From: an uncultured Pirellula sp.
GTDB taxonomy: Bacteria > Planctomycetota > Planctomycetia > Pirellulales > Pirellulaceae
NCBI GenBank assembly: GCA_903837255.1
Contig: CAILTZ010000039.1
Coordinates: 1-9,253, forward strand
Length of the DNA: 9,253 nucleotides
Direction: 5' to 3'
Shown: in pieces, positions 1-6,126 of the stretch
Position numbering within the stretch: the first letter of the stretch is position 1
Layout of the letters: the number at the start of each line of letters is the position of its first letter
Notes under the pieces: generated by a model
Told to the model about the DNA's origin: nothing
The model's database searches: none
Seen by the model: the letters and a program-made list of their open reading frames with translations, nothing else
Translations under genes and position numbers: made by a program

Positions 1-16
1 GGACCGCTGATGGACG

Positions 17-1567
17 CTAATGGATCGCCATCTGCAATCGCTCGATCATCCCGTCGGCTATCTCCCGCCGCTGCTCGATGAGGTTCCTGGTCTCGCCCGG
101 ATCGCTTTCCAAGTCGAATAGCTGGTACTTCGGAAGCATGGTGGGTGTCAGCCTAAGCTCGACGTTGCTTGCGCGCTGCGAATCGGAACGAATCAGCTTC
201 CACTTGCCCTCACGGTACCCGTAATTGCCCGATTGGCCGTTGTCCTGAACCACCAAGCTGCTCCGGCCTTTGGCGGTTGGGTCAAGCAGCACTCGGCTCA
301 CATCGACGCTATCGGTGCAAGCCTCTGGAGGAACTTGAGCGCCCGCAATCGCCGCAAAGGTCCGGGGATAATCGATTGTGCAAATGACCTCATCGCTGAC
401 CCTGGGCGTTATCTTTGAAGGCCACCATGCGATCATCGGCGTTCGCACCCCTCCCTCGAAGACGTTGTACTTGCCACCTCGATAAGGTCCATTGGGATCA
501 TGGTCTCCGAGAGCCTCGATCGCGCGGTCTTCGTAGCCGTCGTCGAGCACCGGCCCGTTGTCGCTGCAGACCATGACCAAGGTATTCTCGTCGAGATTGC
601 ATTCCTTGAGGGTCTTCAACAGTGCACCGACCGACCAATCCAACTCCACGATCGCATCTCCTCGGGGTCCGTGAGGAGTCGCTCCTGCAAACCGCTCATG
701 CACAACCCTTGGTACATGCAGCGCATGCGAACAAAAGTACAAAAAGAACGGTTTGTCGCGATGCGAGCGGATCCACGAGTCGGCTTGGCCAGCCCAATGA
801 TCGGAAAGATCCTCGTCTCTAAAACGAGCCTGCGTCCCCCCCGTGTAGAACCCGATTCTGCTAATGCCGTTATGGATCGTCGCGTTGTGGCCATGCGACC
901 AATTCATCTTCAACGAACTGCGATGGGTCAGACCCGTCGGATGATCTTCGCTGGGCTTGGTCTCGCCCACCCAAAGAGGATCTGCCGGATCGAGCCCCAG
1001 CACCCGATCGTTCTTGACGAAGACTTGTGGAACTCGGTCGTTGGTCGTGGGCATCAAAAAGCAATCATCGAAACCAAAATCGAGAGGACCAGGACGAATC
1101 GCTCCATTCCAATCCGGTCCACCGGGGCCACCTAGACCCAAATGCCACTTGCCAATGACCGCCGTGTGATAACCGGAGGATTTCAGTAGGCTTGCAACAG
1201 TCGGAGTCCCGGCCGGGATGATCGACGGGCTGTTGGGTGGCGCAACTCCAGTCCCCTTCTGACGAAACGCATAGCGACCCGTCAAAAGCGAATAGCGAGT
1301 GGGTGTGCAAGTCGAGGCTGAGCAATAACCGCTGGTAAAACGGATTCCTTCGGCGGCCAGCAGATCGATATTCGGCGTTGGAATCGTCTTGGCCCCGTAG
1401 CACCCAAGGTCACCGTAGCCCAAATCATCAGCCAGGATCACAATGATGTTGGGAGGCGCTAGAGTCCCTGAGGTTTTTCCTGCTTCTTGTGCCTGCAGGT
1501 CGAGTCGGCACGAAACGATGCAGATCGCCAAGATCCAGAAAGCACCGCTGAGAAAAGCAGTTCGCAT
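17..1567 (-). CDS. Exported Cys-type sulfatase (arylsulfatase family)
   Basis: This 516-residue protein should hydrolyse sulfate esters outside the cytoplasm, probably on sulfated polysaccharides or other organic sulfates; the substrate cannot be read from sequence. The formylglycine motif C-x-P-x-R is present as C87-T-P-T-R91. Other family landmarks are the metal-binding Asp pair D47-D48 in ILADDLGYGD, G-K-W-H-L-G at 139-144 (K140, H142), H281/H284 in SHALHVP, D336-N337 in CSDNG, and K366 in the C-terminal half of the core. Length is normal for the family. Residues 1-27 form a signal peptide. I-V-S-C at 17-20 fits a lipobox, so lipidation at C20 is possible instead of cleavage nearer residue 27. 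The stop is the TAG read at 19-17. The ATG at 1567 is chosen because the signal peptide begins there; no SD lies before it (the leader is pyrimidine-rich). A TAGAAT at 1620-1615 is a weak possible -10. No maturase gene is in the window. Confidence 0.95.
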   Translation of the reverse strand: MRTAFLSGAFWILAICIVSCRLDLQAQEAGKTSGTLAPPNIIVILADDLGYGDLGCYGAKTIPTPNIDLLAAEGIRFTSGYCSASTCTPTRYSLLTGRYAFRQKGTGVAPPNSPSIIPAGTPTVASLLKSSGYHTAVIGKWHLGLGGPGGPDWNGAIRPGPLDFGFDDCFLMPTTNDRVPQVFVKNDRVLGLDPADPLWVGETKPSEDHPTGLTHRSSLKMNWSHGHNATIHNGISRIGFYTGGTQARFRDEDLSDHWAGQADSWIRSHRDKPFFLYFCSHALHVPRVVHERFAGATPHGPRGDAIVELDWSVGALLKTLKECNLDENTLVMVCSDNGPVLDDGYEDRAIEALGDHDPNGPYRGGKYNVFEGGVRTPMIAWWPSKITPRVSDEVICTIDYPRTFAAIAGAQVPPEACTDSVDVSRVLLDPTAKGRSSLVVQDNGQSGNYGYREGKWKLIRSDSQRASNVELRLTPTMLPKYQLFDLESDPGETRNLIEQRREIADGMIERLQMAIH

Positions 1568-1758
1568 GGTTTTGAAGGGAGGGATTTGAGGAAGTGTTTG
1601 AGGTTTGTGCTACAATTCTACAGCAAACGCTTCGCACCCGATCCCACCTCGATTTGTTTTGACTCCTTCCTCTCGAATCGTCATGCCTAGCCGATCTTCT
1701 CTAGACTCTGCGGATGCGTGGCTTGGCCGCGTCCTGGCCCTATTCCTGTGGGCTGTTT

Positions 1759-2062
1759 GTTGCAGTGGATACATCGTTGGGTACCCCTTTGGCAATAGTC
1801 TTCTGCACAGAGTTTGGACGCACTCCGGGCTTGGAACGCCGCAGCGGAGGAGTCGATGGCCGGAGCGGGTCTCAATCGCGGTTTTGTGCATGGCCAGACC
1901 GACGAATTGGGCTACCATGCCCTGGGAGATGGGCACTACGTGACCGATGTGCATGCGACGGTCCTGCATCTGCTGGGCTTGAATTCCAGGACACTTGAAA
2001 TCCCAGGTCGAAAAAGACTCGATATCGACCATGGCCAAGTCATCTCGGATATCTTGGCATGA
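1759..2062 (+). pseudogene. Decayed C-terminal fragment of a DUF1501 protein
   Basis: Two blocks in different frames resemble the end of DUF1501 proteins, which are very common in planctomycetes and are related to the alkaline phosphatase/sulfatase fold. Block one (frame of 1759, about 1759-1827) ends with FCTEFGRTP, the conserved E-F-G-R-T-P signature. Block two (frame of 1856, to the TGA at 2060-2062) reads [20 protein letters not shown], then [16 protein letters not shown], then [18 protein letters not shown], which is the usual family C-terminus. Only about 29 bp separate the blocks, where I expect about 50 bp carrying a GRDH-type segment, so a small frameshifting deletion is inferred near 1828-1856. 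The N-terminal three quarters are missing and no start codon or SD fits. Frame and conserved motifs are seen; the family call and decay are inferred from recall of the family. A sequencing error could explain the frameshift but not the missing N-terminus. The rest of the interval 1568-2161 shows no gene. Confidence 0.75.
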
Positions 2063-2110
2063 CGCACCTCGGGTAGTCGACACACACCCAGGAGTGTTGC
2101 ACAATTAGCC

Positions 2111-2126
2111 ATCGACCGCTGTCGAT
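2111..2126. repeat. Short perfect inverted repeat upstream of ribH
   Basis: ATCGAC and GTCGAT form perfect 6-bp arms around a 4-base centre (CGCT), 35 bp before the preferred ribH start. It could be an operator or a small hairpin in the leader. Short CGATCG-like palindromes are common in this DNA, so chance is a real alternative. No FMN riboswitch features are visible in the leader. Confidence 0.35.
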
Positions 2127-2161
2127 AACCCTTAACAAACTTGACCACTGAAGAAAGATTT

Positions 2162-2653
2162 ATGCATAAGGAAATAACCGCTACCAAAGCGCAGATAGAT
2201 AGTGCTAATTCAAGTACCGTAGCAATCGTCGTTTCGCAATACAACGATCAGATCACCAACAAGCTATGTCACGGGGCCATCGAGGCCCTGGTTCAAGGTG
2301 GAATCGCACGAGAAAAAATCTTGATCACTCGAGTGCCCGGTGCTTGGGAATTGCCCTTCGCCGCCCAGCGTCTGGTAGCCGCCAGAAGCATTGCCGGTGT
2401 GATCGCTTTGGGAGCGGTCATCAAAGGGGAGACGACCCACGACCAGCATATCAATCGAGCCGTCAGTACGGCCCTGATGCAATTGTCGCTGGACCATAAC
2501 AAGCCGATCGCTTTCGGTTTGCTAACGGTCAACAATCTCGAGCAAGCTCTTCATCGCAGCGGCGGCAACAAAGGGAACAAAGGCGAGGAATGCGCCCAGG
2601 CACTCTTGGGATGCCTACAGCTTGGAAAAGCCCTCGATGAGTTCCATGAGTAA
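2162..2653 (+). CDS. ribH: 6,7-dimethyl-8-ribityllumazine synthase
   Basis: This cytoplasmic enzyme condenses 5-amino-6-ribitylamino-uracil with 3,4-dihydroxy-2-butanone 4-phosphate to give lumazine, the penultimate step of riboflavin synthesis. The 163-residue protein has the family signatures in order: SQYND at 25-29 (Tyr27 at the aromatic ring-stacking position, Phe22 in Bacillus subtilis RibH), VPGAWELPFA at 58-67, GAVIKGETTHDQH at 84-96 with H93 at the catalytic His position (His88 in B. subtilis), then R132 in HRSGG and GNKGEE at 138-143. Length is typical. ATG 2162 is preferred because a purine-rich GAAGAAAGA lies just upstream; a TTG at 2141 in the same frame would add seven residues. 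The gap to the rhomboid gene is 88 bp with no clear terminator, so read-through is possible. ribD, ribE and nusB are not adjacent. Confidence 0.97.
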   Translation: MHKEITATKAQIDSANSSTVAIVVSQYNDQITNKLCHGAIEALVQGGIAREKILITRVPGAWELPFAAQRLVAARSIAGVIALGAVIKGETTHDQHINRAVSTALMQLSLDHNKPIAFGLLTVNNLEQALHRSGGNKGNKGEECAQALLGCLQLGKALDEFHE

Positions 2654-2741
2654 ACGTACTCCCTACAAGATCTATTGGCCTCTGCCTGGCTTGAGATTAG
2701 GATAACTGCTTCATAAACAGAACCGGGGCCAAGGATACATC

Positions 2742-3515
2742 ATGTTATTTCCGATTAGCGACGACGACCACGATGTCAACATTGTTCCATACATCACTTA
2801 TGGACTGCTGGCAGCAAATATCATTCTATTTTTGGTTCAGGTCACCAACCCAGAGTTCACTTACGGTTGGAGTGTGATTCCCAAGGAGATCACCACTGGC
2901 GTGGACATCGTCGAGCCACAGGTGATGAACATCGATGGTGCGGGGAAGGTCGAGATCCCGCAGGCACCTGGACCGGTGCCGATTTGGTTGACCCTGTTGT
3001 CCTCGATGTTCATGCATGGGGGCTTTGGCCATATCGCCGGCAACATGCTGTACCTATGGATCTTTGGCAACAACGTCGAGCACAGGTTTGGCCATCGCTG
3101 GTTTTTGGCCTTCTATTTGATCTCAGGGCTTGTCGCCAGTTTCGCTCAGATCATGCTTGCTCCGCAGAGCATCATCCCGAACCTGGGAGCCTCGGGCGCG
3201 ATCGCCGGTGTGATGGGAGCCTACTTGGTTCTCTTCCCACACAATCGCGTCAATGCGGTCTTCTTGTACCATGTCGTGACGATCCCTGCGATGTGGGTGC
3301 TTGGGCTTTGGATCGCGATGCAACTCTTCAGTGGCTACGGCTCGATCGCCAGCACGTCGGCCTCTGCCGGAGGAGTCGCTTACATGGCGCACGTCGGAGG
3401 GTTTGTCGCAGGGGTCATGGCCGCCTTGGCTTATCGAATGACGGTGCAGGTCGAGCCCGATTCGCTTTTGAAACGCCAGTATGCTCGGGACCCGAAAGCC
3501 CGTCGATTTTGGTAG
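2742..3515 (+). CDS. Rhomboid family intramembrane serine protease
   Basis: This 257-residue polytopic membrane protein should cleave transmembrane segments of other proteins within the bilayer. The catalytic dyad is visible as S151 in G-A-S-G (149-152) and H217 in A-H-V-G-G (216-220). The segment MHGGFGHIAGNM at 91-102 carries the conserved H97 and N101 that belong to the active-site and oxyanion region. Hydrophobic stretches at about 14-34, 80-90, 100-110, 119-140, 152-165, 172-196 and 211-231 fit a six-helix rhomboid core. A polar loop at about 36-78, between the first and second helices, contains a proline-rich end (PQAPGPVP). The C-terminus is a short basic cytoplasmic-type tail (KRQYARDPKARR). 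ATG 2742 is preceded by AAGGA at 2731-2735 at good spacing. The substrate cannot be inferred from the neighbours. Homologues in bacteria are usually annotated simply as rhomboid proteases. Confidence 0.95.
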   Translation: MLFPISDDDHDVNIVPYITYGLLAANIILFLVQVTNPEFTYGWSVIPKEITTGVDIVEPQVMNIDGAGKVEIPQAPGPVPIWLTLLSSMFMHGGFGHIAGNMLYLWIFGNNVEHRFGHRWFLAFYLISGLVASFAQIMLAPQSIIPNLGASGAIAGVMGAYLVLFPHNRVNAVFLYHVVTIPAMWVLGLWIAMQLFSGYGSIASTSASAGGVAYMAHVGGFVAGVMAALAYRMTVQVEPDSLLKRQYARDPKARRFW

Positions 3516-3539
3516 GCCGCTTCAGCAAGACTAGCGGCT
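3515..3539. terminator. Hairpin in the convergent rhomboid/nrdR junction
   Basis: GCCGCT (3516-3521) and AGCGGC (3533-3538) pair perfectly over an 11-base loop, with a possible G-T wobble outside. The hairpin occupies essentially the whole space between the rhomboid stop (3513-3515) and the nrdR stop (complement of 3538-3540), so it could end transcription from both sides. No T-tract follows on either strand, so it is at best a U-less or attenuating hairpin. Confidence 0.4.
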
Positions 3540-4008
3540 AGCGCGGACTGCGGGGTTCGTGCGGAGAGAGGATCGGAGTCAGCTCCTTGACAAAATCCTT
3601 TGCATCTCGAAAGCTTCGATAGACACTTGCGAAACGCACAAAAGCGACCTCGTCGAGATTTCGAAGGTACTCCATGCACAGATTACCGACATCCTCCGAG
3701 CCGACTTCTCGCTCGTAGTTGTCCAGGATGTGCGATTCGATCTCGATCGCCAGACGCTGGATTTCCTCTTGCTTGATTTTGCGTTTCCAACAGGCCGCTG
3801 AGAGTCCCCGCTCGATCTTGGCACGACTGAAGTCCTGGCAGGTTCCATCCCGTTTGCGAACCTGAAGCAGTCCCTCGACTCTTTCGTAGGTAGTGAATCG
3901 ACGTTTGCAGTGGTTGCAAAAACGCCGACGGCGAATCGCGCGGCCCTCTTCCACAATCCGTGAATCGCGGACCCCGTCGTTGTCATTACCGCAAAATGGA
4001 CATCGCAT
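3538..4008 (-). CDS. nrdR: Transcriptional repressor NrdR
   Basis: NrdR senses ATP/dATP and represses ribonucleotide reductase genes by binding NrdR boxes. The 156-residue protein starts MRCPFCG and has the four zinc-ribbon cysteines C3, C6, C31 and C34 (CPFC and CNHC). An ATP-cone domain follows at about 46-136, with VRKRDG at 50-55 and the family end motif LDEVAFVRFASVYRSF at 118-133. Length is normal for NrdR. The frame stays open to a TTG at 4017 (three extra residues), but ATG 4008 gives the canonical MxCPFC start and is chosen. It converges on the rhomboid gene and is divergent from the thioredoxin-like gene at 4260. No ribonucleotide reductase gene and no obvious AT-rich NrdR box lies in this window, so its targets are elsewhere. 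Its proximity to ribH recalls the nrdR-rib cluster of other bacteria. Confidence 0.97.
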   Translation of the reverse strand: MRCPFCGNDNDGVRDSRIVEEGRAIRRRRFCNHCKRRFTTYERVEGLLQVRKRDGTCQDFSRAKIERGLSAACWKRKIKQEEIQRLAIEIESHILDNYEREVGSEDVGNLCMEYLRNLDEVAFVRFASVYRSFRDAKDFVKELTPILSPHEPRSPR

Positions 4009-4033
4009 AGAATTCAAACGTCTCGGAATGATC

Positions 4034-4079
4034 GATCGCCAAAAGCTTACCTCGAACGGCGATCCTCAACTGGGCGATC
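4034..4079. repeat. Three GGCGATC motifs upstream of nrdR
   Basis: GATCGCC at 4034-4040 is the inverse of GGCGATC at 4058-4064 and 4073-4079; the two direct copies start exactly 15 bp apart. The cluster begins 26 bp before the nrdR start, inside the nrdR/tlpA-like divergent region, so it could be a regulator binding site. The motif is short and the surrounding DNA is rich in CGATC, so this is only a candidate. Confidence 0.3.
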
Positions 4080-4195
4080 TCTAGACGCATTGTCGCAGAG
4101 TTTCCTAATGAAGCAACCGGCCAAATCATGGGCTTTGTCTCAAAATCGCCCGCTAGCCTCTGGTGCTCGGATGGCTATCATACCAACGTGGCTCA

Positions 4196-4226
4196 TTGAA
4201 AAAGTCGATTTTGGCTAGTTTTTCAA
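4196..4226. repeat. Inverted repeat TTGAAAAA-N15-TTTTTCAA
   Basis: Perfect 8-bp arms at 4196-4203 and 4219-4226 flank a 15-base spacer, ending 33 bp before the start of the thioredoxin-like gene. It could be an operator for a dimeric regulator, or, read as RNA, a hairpin with a T-rich descending arm that attenuates the leader. No good -10 element is seen at standard spacing from its TTGAAA, so I do not call a promoter. Confidence 0.5.
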
Positions 4227-4259
4227 CCCGACTCAAACTCCCATCTCCTCCAACCTACC

Positions 4260-4886
4260 ATGTCCAACCAAACCGATACCAATATTTCCGCCCCCAATAC
4301 AGATACCAGTGCAGGTTCTTCGTCGGCCTACCGGTACCTGCTTCTGGCCGCCTTGTTCATGCTCGTGGGAATCAGTTTCCTAATCTATCTTGGACGCGAA
4401 CGTCATAGTTTCGCAGGCAAACAGATCCCTGAATTGGATCTCAAGCCTCTGCTCAACGCGCCTCGTGCTGCGTCGGATGTAGTCGCCAATTCCAATTACA
4501 AATTGGTCCACTTTTGGGGGACTTGGTGCCCCCCGTGTGTTCAAGAGTATCCGGACATCATCAAGTTACAGCGCAAGTACGCCGAGGATCCTCGGGTAGC
4601 GATTGTCAGCATCTCTTGCGGATCGAAAAACCCCGAGTCCCTCGATGAACTCGAGTTCGACACGAAGATCTTCGTGCAAGGGGTCGGCGGAGACTTGCCC
4701 ATCTATTGCGATCCAGCCATGTACTCGCGCATCCAAATCGCCAATGTGATCGGTCGCGACGGGTTCGCTTATCCGACCACATTGCTTCTGGACAAACAGA
4801 TGAAGATCGTCGACGCTTGGATCGGCTCGACAGGACCCGACGAACTCGATCAAGCTATCTCAAAGGTCTTAGCGAAAAAACCTTGA
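4260..4886 (+). CDS. Membrane-anchored TlpA/ResA-like thioredoxin-fold protein
   Basis: This 208-residue protein is likely an extracytoplasmic thiol-disulfide reductant tethered to the membrane. Residues 1-23 are polar and rich in Ser/Thr/Asn, 24-44 form one hydrophobic helix followed by GRER, and from about 52 a thioredoxin fold begins. The redox motif is W89-C90-P91-P92-C93 in HFWGTWCPPC, and the cis-proline is P172 in Y-P-T. The CPPC dipeptide is used by several TlpA/ResA/DsbE-type proteins, which reduce apocytochrome or other envelope cysteines; no cytochrome maturation gene is nearby, so the substrate is open. Two extra cysteines (C120, C150) lie in the fold. With the positive residues after the helix the topology is less clear than for a classic anchor. 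ATG 4260 has no SD; the preceding leader is pyrimidine-rich. pdxA begins 31 bp after its stop, so the two genes are probably co-transcribed. Confidence 0.87.
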   Translation: MSNQTDTNISAPNTDTSAGSSSAYRYLLLAALFMLVGISFLIYLGRERHSFAGKQIPELDLKPLLNAPRAASDVVANSNYKLVHFWGTWCPPCVQEYPDIIKLQRKYAEDPRVAIVSISCGSKNPESLDELEFDTKIFVQGVGGDLPIYCDPAMYSRIQIANVIGRDGFAYPTTLLLDKQMKIVDAWIGSTGPDELDQAISKVLAKKP

Positions 4887-4904
4887 GCCACCTTCACCCA
4901 CAAT

Positions 4905-4908
4905 AGGA
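4905..4908 (+). promoter_or_regulatory. Ribosome binding site fixing the pdxA TTG start
   Basis: AGGA lies nine bases before TTG 4918. No ATG occurs in frame before the conserved core except the methionine immediately ahead of GDPTGIGPE (residue 14), which would remove the first beta-strand. This supports the TTG start. Confidence 0.6.
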
Positions 4909-4917
4909 ACTGAACGT

Positions 4918-6003
4918 TTGATAACATCGACCCTCAAGCCAATTCTCGCGATCTCGATGGGGGATCCCACCGGCATCGGCCCTGAGATCATTGCTCAGGC
5001 CGTCCAGGACCCTATGGTGCGCACTTGGTGCAAGCCGGTCGTGGTGGGTAATACCCAGATCATGCAACGCGCGAGCAACCTGCTTGGTTCCAAAGTCACT
5101 TGGATCGCTTGTCAGACGTGCGATGATATCCGAAACCAACTCGATCGGTCCGTCGAGCATACCTCCGACGCTCCGCAGAGCGTCTGCTGTTTGGATGCAG
5201 CCGGCCAAGACTCCGAGCAGGCAACCCCAGGCTCGATCGATGCTCGGGGGGGCCAAGCAGCTTATGACTCGCTGGTTGCAGCGACGAGATTATGTTTGGA
5301 CAAGGATGTCGACGGCATTGTGACGGCCCCATTGCAGAAAAAATCGCTCGATCTAGCGGGTCACCATTGGCCTGGTCATACCGAGCTTTTGGGGCATCTA
5401 TGCGGCGTTGAGTCGACAGCGATGATGCTGTATCTGCCGCCCGGTAAGCCCAACCATGGAGGACCCAGCGGGCTCGGTGTGGTGCACGTGACACTCCATA
5501 TGGCTCTTCGCGATGTCTTCGAGAACCTCAGTGTGCCAAGCATCCTCAAGACGATTCAGCTGACCCATGGCTATTTCTCTCGTCTTGCGCAGGCCGAAGG
5601 TCGATCCGCTGCGCCCAGGATTGCAGTGACGGCGCTCAATCCCCATGCGGGGGAATCGGGGCGATTTGGCACCGAGGAGATCGAACTGATCGCGCCGGCC
5701 GTCGAGGCTGCTCAAAAACTTGGTATCCATGCCTCGGGGCCTTGGGCCGTTGATACGCTGATGCCCAAAGCGGCCCAAGGTGAGTTTGATGCGGTGGTGG
5801 CTATGTACCACGACCAAGGACACATCGCGCTAAAGTTGCTCGATATGTTCGAAGCGGTCAATATCACGCTTGGACTGCCGATCATCCGGACCAGCGTCGC
5901 GCACGGTACCGCCCACGACATTGCTTGGAAAGGCATTGCTAAATCCGGTGGGATGGTCCAAGCCATCTTGGCGGCCGCAAAGCTCTGTGTTGCAGGGCTA
6001 TAG
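4918..6003 (+). CDS. pdxA: 4-hydroxythreonine-4-phosphate dehydrogenase
   Basis: PdxA oxidises 4-phosphooxy-L-threonine with NAD(P)+ in the DXP-dependent route to pyridoxal phosphate; the product decarboxylates and is used by PdxJ. The 361-residue protein shows GDPTGIGPE at 15-23, VTAPLQKKSL at 135-144, GHTE at 153-156, and the three metal-binding histidines H194 (TLHMALRDV), H243 (NPHAGE) and H298 (YHDQGH), equivalent to H166, H211 and H266 of Escherichia coli PdxA. The C-terminal NITLGLPIIRTSVAHGTAHDI at 315-335 is canonical except that the usual second D in DHGT is A328. It is about 30 residues longer than E. coli PdxA; part of this is a Gly/Pro-rich insert at about 174-187 just before the H194 strand. 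It starts with TTG and follows the thioredoxin-like gene by 31 bp; pdxJ is not in the window. It converges on the gene ending at 6127, with a 123-bp gap. Confidence 0.97.
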   Translation: MITSTLKPILAISMGDPTGIGPEIIAQAVQDPMVRTWCKPVVVGNTQIMQRASNLLGSKVTWIACQTCDDIRNQLDRSVEHTSDAPQSVCCLDAAGQDSEQATPGSIDARGGQAAYDSLVAATRLCLDKDVDGIVTAPLQKKSLDLAGHHWPGHTELLGHLCGVESTAMMLYLPPGKPNHGGPSGLGVVHVTLHMALRDVFENLSVPSILKTIQLTHGYFSRLAQAEGRSAAPRIAVTALNPHAGESGRFGTEEIELIAPAVEAAQKLGIHASGPWAVDTLMPKAAQGEFDAVVAMYHDQGHIALKLLDMFEAVNITLGLPIIRTSVAHGTAHDIAWKGIAKSGGMVQAILAAAKLCVAGL

Positions 6004-6126
6004 GATTGCGTTCAAGATTGCCAAAGACTCCTGGAAACAGTTTTTGACTTCGGAGGGCTGAAGCTGATCAGTGCCAGGATGACAATCCAGGCCATGGATA
6101 CCCCTCAAAAAAACAGAGCGTTCGCG

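Noticed and set aside
500..1135. A 211-codon plus-strand open frame opposite the sulfatase
   Set aside because: It lies wholly antisense to a gene with clear catalytic motifs; its translation is Arg/Pro-rich with no recognisable motif and no SD.
1605..1943. Plus-strand frame with a hydrophobic stretch (ALFLWAVCCSGYIVG) that looks like a signal peptide
   Set aside because: No SD, no recognisable continuation, and its frame disagrees with both DUF1501 blocks; probably chance.
1610..2104. A 164-codon minus-strand open frame over the DUF1501 remnant
   Set aside because: The opposite strand carries the recognisable DUF1501 blocks; this translation has no family features.
2691..2717. Promoter for the rhomboid gene (TTGAGA and CATAAA)
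   Set aside because: Both hexamers are imperfect and the 15-bp spacer is short; not better than chance.
2867..3541. A 224-codon open frame inside the rhomboid gene
   Set aside because: It is an alternate-frame shadow of a gene with an intact catalytic dyad.
4207..4218. The 12-mer GATTTTGGCTAG occurs here and again at 9123-9134
   Set aside because: A shared 12-mer is expected about by chance in a window of this size; no longer match extends from it.
6004..6126. Terminator in the convergent pdxA/lipoprotein gap
   Set aside because: A seven-base T-run exists for the minus strand (6108-6114), but the nearby GCG-AA-CGC has too small a loop and too short a stem to call.
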